The notes: generated by a model not told the origin, from the sequence alone. Counted from the stretch's first letter, positions 1 to 9,147 are shown. The stretch is 50,371 nt of DNA from Calditrichota bacterium (GCA_024277115.1 JAJRVW010000128.1:1-50371); one strand, 5' to 3'. Numbers and translations: made by a program.

Positions 1-100
1 ACAGCGAAAATGGAAGGCGTATTACCCGAAAAAAAATTTCAGCAGCGCTGCTGAAAAACAAGAACAAGAACAGCCCTTTTTAATGTAAAAAACACATTAA

Positions 101-412
101 AAAGCGTTAAAAACAGTCAACCTTTTTCAGGACGCTTCAGTATGTGCCTGCGAAAACACATTGGTGAAATTTCTCGATAAAGACAAATATCATTTTATTA
201 TTTTTAGGCTAAACCAACCTCAGGCATCCTTTATAAAACTATTAAATAAAATATCTGCACATTACTCCTTTCTAAAAATTATTGTTCTTAGTTCCTTTAA
301 TTTAGATGAGCTCCAAAAAGATATCGACCATACCAATATTAAAAGTATTTTAACCAAGCCTATTAAAAAAGAAGCCTTCCTAAATTGTTTCACTAATTCC
401 CCGTCCCTGTAA
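101..412 (+). pseudogene. Remnant of a response-regulator receiver domain
   Basis: The open frame from 101 (possible TTG start at 161) to 412 reads like the second half of a receiver domain. A hydrophobic strand (HFIIF) is followed by a helix, then the strand/Ser motif IIVLSSF and a C-terminal Lys-Pro pair (LTKPIKK), which match the beta3, beta4 and beta5 parts of the fold. The phospho-acceptor Asp expected after the HFIIF strand is replaced by Arg (FRLNQP), and the acidic N-terminal strand is absent because the frame is closed upstream by stops at 86-88 and 98-100. I infer a decayed receiver. It may have been the tail of a hybrid kinase cut by the window edge, since a second frame over 2-88 ends in a WKAYYPK-like segment resembling a kinase C-terminus. 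A short standalone pseudo-receiver is the alternative. Confidence 0.4.
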
Positions 413-522
413 ACGATCAAAACACCAAATTATAACAGCCCGTTTTTGTTTTATATTGATCCGGGAAACAACCCTAAAAATACCCTAAAATCATGCTATT
501 TTTTTATTTATAAATTCATGTT

Positions 523-551
523 TTGCCAAAAATATTATTCTATATTATATT
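523..551 (+). promoter_or_regulatory. Possible housekeeping promoter for the propeller kinase operon
   Basis: TTGCCA at 523-528 and TATATT at 546-551 are separated by 17 bases. They sit about 50 bases before the ATG at 602, in a leader with no other gene. The region is very AT-rich, so chance matches are common. Confidence 0.3.
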
Positions 552-601
552 TTTAAGTTCCCTATATTAATTTAGTGTCCAGATAAAACCCTCTCCTATA
601 T

Positions 602-3600
602 ATGTATATTCGTTTCATCTTAGCTTTGCTCCTCTTTATCCTAATCTCGGCCATCAAGGCGGAAGTACGGACCTTTCCGGAACTAAATGAATATAAAGTA
701 AATGTTTTTTCAAAAATTTCGGCATCACAAGTACTTGCAGGGACGTGGGATGGCAACCTTTTAGAATGGCAAGGGGGAACGTGGCATAAATTTAGCCCCG
801 CCCTGCCAGCCAAAATGCTACTTACCAAAATTGTAGCGCGGTCAATTAAAAATATTTGGGTATTCTATCAAAAAGATGACCATTATTATAAAACTGAGGC
901 CTGGCATTTTAATGGAGTTAAATGGGTAAATGTAAAACTGAACCAACCCTCTCTTTTAAATACCTTTTCTTTTCTGAGTGACTCCACTTTTTTTGCGGGT
1001 GGTGACTGGGGCACATTTATTTATTTTAACGGCAAAAAGTATGTGAACATTGCCACACCCGTAAACTCTAGCCCGCGAATGATAAAAGCTCTTTCCCCAA
1101 CGGAATGTATTGTTGTTTTTAGCCTTCGTAGCGGTGACTATAACAAAAACATTGTCTATCATTTTAAAAGTGGTTCTTGGCAAAGGGTATTTGACATGCC
1201 AGCTAAGACCATAAAACTCAAAATCATAAATCAAGATTCTGTTTTAAGTTTTAACACCCGGGGAGAATTGACCCTGAATACCCTTTCCGGAAGTCAACTA
1301 CTTTCACAGCCCAAATTTGATCAATTGTTAAGCAAGACAGATGGGGATCATATTTTTTACACCCGGGGCGATTCACTTTTTAAAAATGATTACTATCAGG
1401 AAATATACGCAGGAAAAGCACTCCCTATAAGCATAATTATGGAACTAGGCAAATATGAGCAATTGTTTTTACAAAACAGGACAATCTATTATAGTGGGCC
1501 CAAAAAATTAGGAGTTCCACTCAACAAAAGACTATCTATCTATATTCAGGATTATGGTACCATGCGTGGCTTCCTTTCATCAATTGCCGTTTACAAAAAC
1601 AGGGACGGGGAACCTGAGTTATACATGGCCGGCTTTGAAACACCAAATGCTTTTTACTCCACCAAAAAACATATGCTTGATATAAACCATAAAAGAAACC
1701 TTATTGGTTCGCCCATCGACCCAAACACTTCCTGGGATTCGGCAGTCACCTTTGCGGATATGGACAATGACGGCGATCAGGATGCAATTATGGCAGCGCT
1801 ACGTGGTAAATGCAAGGTATATGAAAACACTGGGAACGACCGGTTTACCAATATCACCGAAATAAGCCACTTTGAATTGAAAGGCCGGATCAATGAAATC
1901 CAAGCCGTAGACTTAAACAAGGATGGCTGGCTGGATTTGGTGGCAGGCGACGAAACAGGAAAACTTTCGATCTTAAAAAACAAGACGTTCTGGCATTTTG
2001 AAAACCTTAAGGATGTACCAGGCCTCCCCACAAAAAAAATAGGGGCTAAAACCGCTTTGGCCGATATGAACAATGACGGACTACCCGACTTATTTTTGTT
2101 CAGCTGGTTTGCGCCGCTACGTTATTTTGAGAATATTTCAGATAAAGACAGCATTAAGTTTATCGAAAGAAGCAGCCTCTCCCCACAATTAACTTCCCGT
2201 TTCGATTTTTTTACACAGTCCATTTCCTTTGCCGATTTTGACAATGACGGCCTTACAGATTTTTTACTTCTAAACCGGGCCAGCCCCACAAAGTTATTTA
2301 AGAATATCGATGGGCAAACCTTTAAAGATGTAAGCGCCCCTTCTGGCTTAAACCAATCCTGGCTTGCCTATAGCGCTGCCTGGGGCGATATTGATCTGGA
2401 CGGCTGGCAAGATGCATATATTACCACCCTTGGTAAAAATTATATTTGTTGGAATATTAAAGGGGAAACATTTTTAATCGATTCACTCGCCCTTCCATTA
2501 AATGATTTAACCTACTCGGTTACAGGCCTATTGGAAGACCTTGATAATGACGGTGATTTAGAGCTGGTAACGGTCAATAATTATATCGGGCAGAGTAACA
2601 TTCTGGAAAATGGTTTAAATACAGGTAATTATATAGGAATCGAACTTGAGAACCGTTTGGGCAACACAAAAGCCATTGGGGCTCAAGTTAAGCTATACGC
2701 GATAAATGATTGTGGCATCAGCCTGGCGGGATATAAAGAGATCCGTAACCATAACGGCTATAACGCTAACATCTATCCCAATGCGCACTTTGGGGTAAAC
2801 AAAAAAAACAAGTACAAAGCCATAGTCACTTTCCCTGATGGTACCATCATTGAGAAAGAGAACCTTCCCATCGGGCAAAGAACACTAATTACATACCCAG
2901 TTTCTTTTGAGACCGGCTTTCTTTACAGATTAAACAATTACATGCAAAAGTTGTTTTTTAGCCCGCGTTTGAAAGACTATACAATCAATACCACTCTCTT
3001 CTTCTTTTTACTTGCCCTAAGTTTTCTTCTGATAAAAAAATACACGGTTTGGAGAAACTATCATTTGTTATTTTTCTTTTTTAGCGCAACAGTTGTTTTC
3101 GTCACAACACTAATGCTTATCGATCCGGGTACAGGTTCACATATCATTTATTTGGCAGCTTATATTTCTGTTATTATTGGCTTGTTGCTCTTTATGGTTT
3201 TAAACAGATATATTAAAATCAGTTATGAAGAGATTGCCAATGATAAACTTTCCGATTTATTGGCACAATTTAGGCACAGCCGCTCAGGGCTTAACAATAT
3301 TGACCACCTGCTATTTATCATTAATAACCCTAGCAACCTTGGAATAGATTTAGAGGATGAATGGGCGTATTTTCGGGACATCACACTGCCCAATATAAGT
3401 GCTATTTACAGGTTAGCAATTAAACTGTTAAAAAATAAAACCCCGGCATATGCTTTAAAAAAGTCGTACCTAAAACTTAGAAATAAAAAATCCCTGTATG
3501 TAAAAAGCAGGACATTCTTCTTTGGACTTTTTTCAGCAAAAGTTCTTCCCAAAGAAAACACGATATTTATTGGGAATGAGTTTAAAACAGTAAAGAACCT

Positions 3601-4060
3601 TTTAAAAGAAGTCCAGACTGAGGTTGACAAAGAATTTACGATTGCCGTTGTCCCGGAAATTAATCGTGTTTTCCAAAATTACACCTTATTTAAAAATGTT
3701 GCCATCAACAATAGAACCAATCGGGAAAATATAAATGTTATCATACGGAAGACCGATCTTGCACAGGTCTTAGAAAACCTTCTTCAAAATTCGGTACAAG
3801 CCGGCGCGGAAAATATTTGGATAACAATTGAGAAGGATAAAGGCATCTTTTGTAATCTAATTATTCGTGATAACGGTCAAGGCCTTAAAAAAGGTGACCA
3901 TGAAAATATATTTATCGAAGGCTATTCAACTAAAGGATCATCGGGATTAGGGTTGGCCCATAATAAAAAACTATTAAAAAAATGGGGCGGTGATATTTCA
4001 GTTTCCATAAACCAACCAACCCTAGGCGCAGAATTTACAGTACAGTTAAAAATGGTTTGA
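602..4060 (+). CDS. Membrane histidine kinase with exported FG-GAP/UnbV propeller sensor
   Basis: A 1152-residue sensor kinase. Residues 1-20 are a signal peptide. Residues about 20-370 look like beta-propeller blades. Residues about 385-660 carry at least six FG-GAP/VCBS calcium-loop repeats of the form D-x-D-x-D-G-x-x-D (DMDNDGDQD, DLNKDGWLD, DMNNDGLPD, DFDNDGLTD and others). Residues about 690-765 match the ASPIC/UnbV domain. Three or so hydrophobic segments follow at about 790-870. The cytoplasmic part has a possible phospho-acceptor His892 (FRHSRSG) and a HATPase domain with an N-box (ENLLQNSVQAG), DNGQG and GSSGLGLA. Orthodox sensors rarely use FG-GAP/UnbV, which is usually found in secreted adhesins or sugar-binding proteins. 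A polymer or surface ligand is therefore inferred, not shown. The response regulator begins one base after the stop, so the two are almost certainly a pair. The dimerisation/His region is divergent, so the acceptor His is tentative. Confidence 0.88.
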   Translation: MYIRFILALLLFILISAIKAEVRTFPELNEYKVNVFSKISASQVLAGTWDGNLLEWQGGTWHKFSPALPAKMLLTKIVARSIKNIWVFYQKDDHYYKTEAWHFNGVKWVNVKLNQPSLLNTFSFLSDSTFFAGGDWGTFIYFNGKKYVNIATPVNSSPRMIKALSPTECIVVFSLRSGDYNKNIVYHFKSGSWQRVFDMPAKTIKLKIINQDSVLSFNTRGELTLNTLSGSQLLSQPKFDQLLSKTDGDHIFYTRGDSLFKNDYYQEIYAGKALPISIIMELGKYEQLFLQNRTIYYSGPKKLGVPLNKRLSIYIQDYGTMRGFLSSIAVYKNRDGEPELYMAGFETPNAFYSTKKHMLDINHKRNLIGSPIDPNTSWDSAVTFADMDNDGDQDAIMAALRGKCKVYENTGNDRFTNITEISHFELKGRINEIQAVDLNKDGWLDLVAGDETGKLSILKNKTFWHFENLKDVPGLPTKKIGAKTALADMNNDGLPDLFLFSWFAPLRYFENISDKDSIKFIERSSLSPQLTSRFDFFTQSISFADFDNDGLTDFLLLNRASPTKLFKNIDGQTFKDVSAPSGLNQSWLAYSAAWGDIDLDGWQDAYITTLGKNYICWNIKGETFLIDSLALPLNDLTYSVTGLLEDLDNDGDLELVTVNNYIGQSNILENGLNTGNYIGIELENRLGNTKAIGAQVKLYAINDCGISLAGYKEIRNHNGYNANIYPNAHFGVNKKNKYKAIVTFPDGTIIEKENLPIGQRTLITYPVSFETGFLYRLNNYMQKLFFSPRLKDYTINTTLFFFLLALSFLLIKKYTVWRNYHLLFFFFSATVVFVTTLMLIDPGTGSHIIYLAAYISVIIGLLLFMVLNRYIKISYEEIANDKLSDLLAQFRHSRSGLNNIDHLLFIINNPSNLGIDLEDEWAYFRDITLPNISAIYRLAIKLLKNKTPAYALKKSYLKLRNKKSLYVKSRTFFFGLFSAKVLPKENTIFIGNEFKTVKNLLKEVQTEVDKEFTIAVVPEINRVFQNYTLFKNVAINNRTNRENINVIIRKTDLAQVLENLLQNSVQAGAENIWITIEKDKGIFCNLIIRDNGQGLKKGDHENIFIEGYSTKGSSGLGLAHNKKLLKKWGGDISVSINQPTLGAEFTVQLKMV

Positions 4061-4061
4061 T

Positions 4062-5369
4062 ATGCAAAAAACAAAACTTATTATGATCGATGACGACCCG
4101 TTTTTTTTAAGGGCCTATAAAGCACAATTAAGTGATGAGTATATAGTCTTAACAGCCACAAGTAGCACAGAGGGTTTTGAGCGTATCCTGAAGGAAAAGC
4201 CCGGCGTTGCCCTTTTAGACATCTCCATGAAGACGGAGCAGGAAGGACTGGAGCTCTTAACCCGGATTAAAATAATTTCCCATAATACAATTTGTATTAT
4301 GGTCACAAACTTAGATTCGCACACAATTTATAAATCTGCCTTAAAGAGGGGCGCCGATGATTTTTTTGTAAAATCGGACAAGATAGAAAACCTAAAAAAG
4401 CTTCTTAAAAACCATATAGCCTTTTCAGAATTTATTCCAGGTCGTGATGTCAATTATATTGCCGAATCCCCTCTCAGTAAAAGTATGTTTTCACTGGCCC
4501 ACACAGCTTCACGCTCAATGGCCAGTGTAATTGTATATGGCGAAACGGGCAGCGGCAAAGAAGTAGTGGCACGTTTTATCCATGGCCAGAGCGCCAGGGC
4601 AAACAAACCTTTTATAGCAGTCAACTGTGCCGCTGTTCAGGATACTCTATTTGAGAGCACTTTTTTTGGCCACGAGAAAGGGAGCTTTACCGGCGCCTAT
4701 CAAAAACAGATCGGTAAGTTTGAGGCGGCAAACGGCGGCACTATTTTTCTGGACGAGTTGGAAGATTTATCGCCTAAAGGCCAGGCGGCGTTGTTGCGTG
4801 TTTTACAGGACAGTAGCTTTGAGCGGATTGGGGGGACGACGATGCTTTCTGTTGATGTGCGCATTATTGTCGCCTTAAAATCCGATTTGGCCCAACTTGT
4901 AATGGAGCAAAAATTTAGAGAAGATTTATATTACAGGTTGGCGGTTTTTACAATTTATGTACCACCTCTGCGAGAAAGATGTGAGGACATTATTCCCCTT
5001 ACACAACTTTTTTTAAAACAATCTTCGGAAAACGAAAAAAGGCTTGACGATAATTGCAACCGGTTGTTGAAGGCATATAACTGGCCGGGCAATATCCGTG
5101 AACTGCAAAATGTAATTGAGCGAGCGGCAGCACTTACGCCGAGTGATACCATCCGGCCAGTGCACCTTGGATTAGAAAAGAAAACCCCAAAAGAGCTTGC
5201 CGATTACCAGAGCGCACGCGAACAAGTTTTAACTGAATTCCAAAAAAAATTTTATAACGAGGCCCTTCTCAGGAACCAGGGCAATATTTCCAAAACGGCC
5301 AAAGAAATAGGTGTATCACGGCAAACCCTGCAAACTTTTTTAGCCGGGAAAAAGAAGGTAATTAATTAA
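4062..5369 (+). CDS. NtrC-family sigma-54 response regulator
   Basis: A 435-residue activator with three domains in the standard order. The receiver (1-120) has acidic residues DDD near residue 10, phospho-acceptor Asp53 (LLDIS) and a conserved Lys in FFVKS. The AAA+ domain (about 135-365) has Walker A GETGSGKE at about 160, the sigma-54 contact loop GSFTGA at about 207 (Ser in place of the usual first Ala), Walker B IFLDELE and the arginine-finger region LYYRLAVF. The Fis-type helix-turn-helix is at the C-terminus (NISKTAKEIGVSRQTL). Phosphorylation by the adjacent propeller kinase should license ATP-driven opening of sigma-54 promoters. A sigma-54-like site lies 220 bases downstream and a better one at 21581. 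The perfect hairpin right after the stop probably ends the operon. Confidence 0.95.
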   Translation: MQKTKLIMIDDDPFFLRAYKAQLSDEYIVLTATSSTEGFERILKEKPGVALLDISMKTEQEGLELLTRIKIISHNTICIMVTNLDSHTIYKSALKRGADDFFVKSDKIENLKKLLKNHIAFSEFIPGRDVNYIAESPLSKSMFSLAHTASRSMASVIVYGETGSGKEVVARFIHGQSARANKPFIAVNCAAVQDTLFESTFFGHEKGSFTGAYQKQIGKFEAANGGTIFLDELEDLSPKGQAALLRVLQDSSFERIGGTTMLSVDVRIIVALKSDLAQLVMEQKFREDLYYRLAVFTIYVPPLRERCEDIIPLTQLFLKQSSENEKRLDDNCNRLLKAYNWPGNIRELQNVIERAAALTPSDTIRPVHLGLEKKTPKELADYQSAREQVLTEFQKKFYNEALLRNQGNISKTAKEIGVSRQTLQTFLAGKKKVIN

Positions 5370-5400
5370 ACCTGCCAGGTATTGAAAACCTGGCAGGTTT
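5368..5400 (+). terminator. Perfect 13-bp hairpin after the regulator gene (terminator or REP-like palindrome)
   Basis: The arms at 5368-5380 and 5388-5400 are exact reverse complements and flank a 7-base loop. The left arm overlaps the last bases of the TAA stop. Only three T follow within the arm and the next bases are CC, so this is not a classic intrinsic terminator. The CCTGCCAGG/CCTGGCAGG core resembles palindromes dispersed in Bacteroidetes-related genomes, so a REP-like element is an alternative. Confidence 0.6.
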
Positions 5401-5588
5401 CCACTTTCTCCCCCCTGTAAAAATCATTTTACACCTTCTCAACCCCTTTGTTTATAAGTAGTTATGAATAATATAGCCCACATTTTATAAGTTATTTACC
5501 TTCCCTATTGTAAAACCGGTTTGACAGTTTGGATAACATTTTCAACTATAATTTTTATAACCCCTTAAGAAACATAATGTTATATTTT

Positions 5589-5604
5589 TGGCACCCTTTT
5601 TGAA
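5589..5604 (+). promoter_or_regulatory. Sigma-54-like promoter site
   Basis: TGGCAC, a 5-base spacer, then TTGAA. The -24 half is perfect. The -12 half has GA where GC is nearly invariant, so this is a weaker match. It sits 35 bases before the ATG of a small membrane ORF at 5639 and downstream of a sigma-54 activator gene, which makes local regulation plausible. Confidence 0.4.
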
Positions 5605-5638
5605 TTCAATAGGATCATTCCTAACCATTAAAATCACC

Positions 5639-5797
5639 ATGTTAGAAAAAATAAAATTTCTTTTAAAAATAAACAATGTTATTGGTTTCATTCTGATTGC
5701 CACAATCATTTTAAGCCCGGTTGGATTTATCCAAATCTTACTGGGCTATCTGGTTTCATTTGAGATAGAACGGCGGGAGAGTGGACGGATGTATTAA
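5639..5797 (+). CDS. Small hydrophobic protein, one or two membrane segments
   Basis: A 52-residue frame from ATG 5639. It begins with a basic stretch (MLEKIKFLLK), then about 30 strongly hydrophobic residues (IGFILIATIILSP... IQILLGYL), and ends with a charged tail rich in Glu and Arg. The frame is open upstream to 5588 without a good ribosome site. I do not recognise a family. The position behind the sigma-54-like site supports expression, but neighbouring DNA to 6118 holds decayed membrane-protein fragments. This could itself be the surviving front part of a broken gene. Confidence 0.35.
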   Translation: MLEKIKFLLKINNVIGFILIATIILSPVGFIQILLGYLVSFEIERRESGRMY

Positions 5798-5867
5798 CTA
5801 ATTTAGGTGACCATTTAATCCAAAAGGTCCTTTGAACCAATTTTAATACACCTAACAGAGAAGCGGG

Positions 5868-6118
5868 TATGGATATCAAAAACTATCCCAATTTATAATA
5901 GCCATAGGAGTACTTATTCTCATAGGAAGCAGCGTACTTTATTTTTATAAACAACCCTTAAGTGTATCTGATATTTAGTGCAATCCCCAATTAAAATAGA
6001 TAACACCAAATAGTTATTACCACGGGTTATAGAAAGGGAAACTGCAGGCAATGAATGGTAGCGTACGGGATCGTGCTGGTTGTTGGTATGGGCCTGTTTT
6101 TTCGGCTGAGATATAGCT
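5868..6118 (+). pseudogene. Decayed small two-segment membrane protein gene
   Basis: Three frames together read as one small membrane protein. 5868-5978 encodes a hydrophobic helix (SQFIIAIGVLILIGSSVLYF) ending in TAG. A second frame continues with PRVIERETAGNEW, interrupted by stops. A third frame ends with a second helix (YGIVLVVGMGLFFRLRYSF) and TAA near 6118-6123. No single frame joins them, and at least two stops and one frame change are needed. The two-helix layout is visible but I cannot name the family. Confidence 0.4.
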
Positions 6119-6130
6119 TTTAAATGTTGG

Positions 6131-6157
6131 TTGTCAATTACTCGGTTAAGGTATAAT
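6131..6157 (+). promoter_or_regulatory. Possible housekeeping promoter for the 6225 gene block
   Basis: TTGTCA at 6131-6136 and a perfect TATAAT at 6152-6157, with a short 15-base spacer. The site is 67 bases before the ATG at 6225 and is the only good -10 box ahead of the co-oriented 6225-18932 block. Confidence 0.4.
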
Positions 6158-6224
6158 ATGGAAAATACGTTTAAGTATTTTTGTTCCGGTTATGTTATAG
6201 ACCTTTTTTTAAAGGCAAAAGAAT

Positions 6225-6617
6225 ATGAAATATCGCTATAATTATGATGAAAGGCTGGATGACCCGCCTCATTTTATTGACGGATTTGATCCTGAAGATT
6301 GGAAAGAAATGGCCATTGCCCTGATTGAGAACGACGTCAACATTGTTCCGGATTCTATATTAGGCCAATTTGCAAAAAGCCTTATTTTAAAAAAAGAAAT
6401 TGAGGTTTATGGCCCTATTTTTCCGCGTTGCGTCAGGGCGATTATCAATAAAGATGATACACAGTTAAAACCAAAGCGCTTACTATTTCAATTTAGCAAG
6501 GCGCTTATCCGGCAGGATTCCATATGTGTTGAAGATAATGATTTACGGCTTATTGCAGATGCTATTATAACGGGCAACAAATGGCTTCTGGACGATTTGG
6601 GGACAGGTTCAATTTAA
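6225..6617 (+). CDS. Hypothetical protein, 130 aa, cytoplasmic
   Basis: The protein has no signal peptide and no membrane segment. It is acidic at the N-terminus (DERLDDPPHFIDGFDPEDW), then largely helical with alternating hydrophobic residues. An imperfect internal echo is visible (ILGQFAKSLILKKEI and LLFQFSKALIRQDSI, each followed by a short loop and an IADAI/VRAII-type helix), suggesting a two-repeat helical fold. The ribosome site AAAGGC lies just upstream of ATG 6225. I recognise no family. It is the first gene of the co-oriented block leading to the caspase-like proteins, with 19 bases before the next gene, so it may be a cytoplasmic member of that operon. Confidence 0.7.
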   Translation: MKYRYNYDERLDDPPHFIDGFDPEDWKEMAIALIENDVNIVPDSILGQFAKSLILKKEIEVYGPIFPRCVRAIINKDDTQLKPKRLLFQFSKALIRQDSICVEDNDLRLIADAIITGNKWLLDDLGTGSI

Positions 6618-6636
6618 TTATTATTGGAGAAAATAA

Positions 6637-7875
6637 ATGTTAAGACTATATAACAGGATAAGTAATAATACGATGAACACAGCAAAAGCTACAGTATTGT
6701 TTTTTTTGGCAGTTTTTTTTATGAACACACAATTAGATGCCCAAATTGCAGCTTTTAACCGTGAGAAAGAGAAGCTTTATATTTTAATAGAAGGGAACCC
6801 TGATGACAAAGATTTTCGATACCATGAAAATGAGGCTAAAAAGTTAAACGAAGAACTTCAACAAAAACTGTTTATAGGGTTAAAAAAGCGGTTTGATATT
6901 GTTTATAAAGAAGATTCAGCGGATAAAACCCTTAAAGTCGTTACGTCTTTCCATTATTATAAGGGTGATAAATCGTTTCGTATCTTTAGTTGTACCGTTA
7001 ATTTAATTGACCATAAAAACAATCGTTTGACTCCTCAAATTAATTTTTATGATCGCTCAGATTTAGATCGGATAATAGTAAACTACACTTTAGATAATTC
7101 CCCACTCATAGGAAGGATAATTTCAATTACTCAAAATGAAGTCCTATTGGATATTGGTAAGAAACATGGAATTGACATTGGACAACGGATGGGTGTTTAT
7201 TCCCTCGATCCGGATGCTATTGCTTTTGTAGAAGTAACTTCTTTAGATAATAACACCTCCATTGCAAAATTGGTTTCTGGTAAACCAGAAATTGGCATGA
7301 CTGTTCAGGAGATAAACTATCGTCTCAAAAACTTTCCTAAAGTTTCGGTGGTTATAGGCCAAACAGTTTCTGTAAAAAAGAACCCTCTATATGAGGAAAA
7401 TACTGGTAAAATATTTAAAAATGTTCAATCGGCAATTACAATAAATATCGATTATCTTTCCTATCACTATATGTCACATTATATGAGTTTAGGAGCATCG
7501 ATTGTCCTTGTAGACGATGTTTTTAGAATTTTTTATTTTAATTTTGAAATCGCTAAAAACATTGAACTTATTCCTGAAAGCCTAGAACTATATGTTGGTG
7601 TAAAAGCAGGACTTGGGAGACTTCTTTTTCGAAAATATTATAACACGGAAAAACAAAAAATAAGCCAGACACGTGGGGAAGCTACCTACATTTTCAAAGT
7701 TTTCTCTGGATTGCGTTATTTTATAAGCGAACACATGGCCTTAACTGCAGATATTGGATATAGTAACTTTTCATTTTCAAAAGATGATCTTGATGTATCA
7801 AATGATCAACTGCAATTCACCGATGTAGAAGTTGGAGGATTTGCCCCTCGTTTTGGGATTGATATTATTTTTTAA
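6637..7875 (+). CDS. Exported FlgT-like / outer-membrane barrel-like protein
   Basis: A 412-residue exported protein. A GGAG ribosome site 7 bases before ATG 6637 favours that start, although ATG 6673 begins exactly at a cleaner signal peptide (MNTAKATVLFFLAVFF...LDAQ). Residues about 40-150 are an alpha/beta region with a conserved FNREKEK segment. Residues about 150-225 match the small beta-barrel fold seen at the C-terminus of FlgT and related proteins (GRIISI...VLLDIGKKHGIDIGQRMGVY). Residues 235-412 are alternating aromatic/hydrophobic strands ending in GIDIIF, typical of an outer-membrane barrel with a terminal Phe. The next gene is a decayed tandem paralogue. I infer an outer-membrane-linked scaffold; enzymatic function is not suggested. 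Confidence 0.8.
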   Translation: MLRLYNRISNNTMNTAKATVLFFLAVFFMNTQLDAQIAAFNREKEKLYILIEGNPDDKDFRYHENEAKKLNEELQQKLFIGLKKRFDIVYKEDSADKTLKVVTSFHYYKGDKSFRIFSCTVNLIDHKNNRLTPQINFYDRSDLDRIIVNYTLDNSPLIGRIISITQNEVLLDIGKKHGIDIGQRMGVYSLDPDAIAFVEVTSLDNNTSIAKLVSGKPEIGMTVQEINYRLKNFPKVSVVIGQTVSVKKNPLYEENTGKIFKNVQSAITINIDYLSYHYMSHYMSLGASIVLVDDVFRIFYFNFEIAKNIELIPESLELYVGVKAGLGRLLFRKYYNTEKQKISQTRGEATYIFKVFSGLRYFISEHMALTADIGYSNFSFSKDDLDVSNDQLQFTDVEVGGFAPRFGIDIIF

Positions 7876-7922
7876 CTCCAACGATATTGTCCAAAAAGCT
7901 TGTTGAGGTGGGGGGATTAATT

Positions 7923-9131
7923 ATGACCAAGTCACAAAAACTTTTAATTTTTAATATACTGTTCTTATTTATTGTTCAGCTAGGCGCCCAGGAAGCCTCC
8001 TTTAACCGGGTGAAGGAAAAAATATTTAAAAGTGTGAGCGGTACCTATGCCAAGGATTTAAAAAATAAAATAGAAGAACTCAAAGAAAAGGAAAAAAATC
8101 TGGTAAATGAAATCCGTTCGTCACTCGGTAAACGCTTTATTCATGTACAAGACGAAAATGATGCAGACAAGTCCATCAAAAATTATAATCCGGTGGGAAG
8201 TGGGATCAATGATTATAAATGGTGATCCGACTGTTAATGCCACATACTTAATTGATTTATACGATTTAAAGAATAATGAGAATAAACTGGGATTTACCTT
8301 TAATAACCATTATTCCTTCGAGGACCCCAATATAAGGATCATTGAATACATAAAAGATAATTTGTCCTTACAGGCAAGGATAATTGATTCAAACTCAAAT
8401 AATTTTATAATCGATGCTGGTTCTGATCAAAACATAGAACTAGGGCAACGGTTTGGGGTTTATGACACAGAGGGCCGAATCGCGCTTATTGAAGTGGTCA
8501 GTACAAACGCGCAAAGCTCAGAGGCAGAGGTAATCCAAGGCAACCCACAAATTGGCGCCCTCGTTCAAAACAAAACTATTTATTAACATGCGCCTATCAA
8601 CCATCTTATATAATTGGTATTTCCGCCTCCGCCGATAGCAGGAATGAAGGCGGCGTTACAATAAACTCTGCGTCGATGATAAACCTCGATATTCTGAGCT
8701 AAAAATACGCTGACTATTACGCGAGTGCCGGTATCGGCGTTCTGTTGATCGAAGACGTCTTTACCCCGTTTTTTATTAATGTTGAAGCGGCTAAAAACAT
8801 TGAGTTGATCGCTGAGCAGCTGGAGTTTTTTATCGGTCTGGGCAGAGGAATTTGATTCGGTTTAACGCGTGACTTTTATGATGGAGTAGAAAGCGGCACT
8901 ACAGGCGCCGAGTTTGGATTTCAGTATAACTTTTTTACCCGTTTAAAATATTGGTTAGGCAGAAAGTTTGCCCTTTTTGCGGATTTTGGTTATCACAGAT
9001 TTTCTTTTTCAGACTCACCAAGCTATATGGAAAACGATAAGAAATATGAAGTATTGCAAGAATGACTGGAATATACAGATATAGAAGTTCGCGGGGCTGC
9101 AACCCGATTTGGAATTGATATAGTTTTTTAA
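7923..9131 (+). pseudogene. Decayed tandem paralogue of the FlgT-like/barrel protein
   Basis: The start is ATG 7923 after a G-rich ribosome site (GAGGTGGGGGG), with a signal peptide (MTKSQKLLIFNILFLFIVQLGAQ). The first frame runs to 8225 and the second carries on to 8586 with the FlgT-like segment (NFIIDAGSDQNIELGQRFGVYD). A third frame continues from about 8575 to 9131 with the barrel part (GIGVLLIEDVF, INVEAAKNIELIAEQLEFF, AATRFGIDIVF). Every block aligns in order with the intact gene at 6637-7875. At least two frameshifts (near 8180, beside an A-run, and near 8575-8590) and three in-frame stops (8700-8702, 8853-8855, 9063-9065) break it. The N-terminal fragments might still be translated. 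Confidence 0.88.
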
Positions 9132-9147
9132 AACGAATGGGATTATT

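Noticed and set aside
5521-5552. Perfect TTGACA and TATAAT boxes before the small membrane ORF
   Set aside because: The spacer is 20 bases, beyond the usual 16-18; listed only as a caution because the region is AT-rich.
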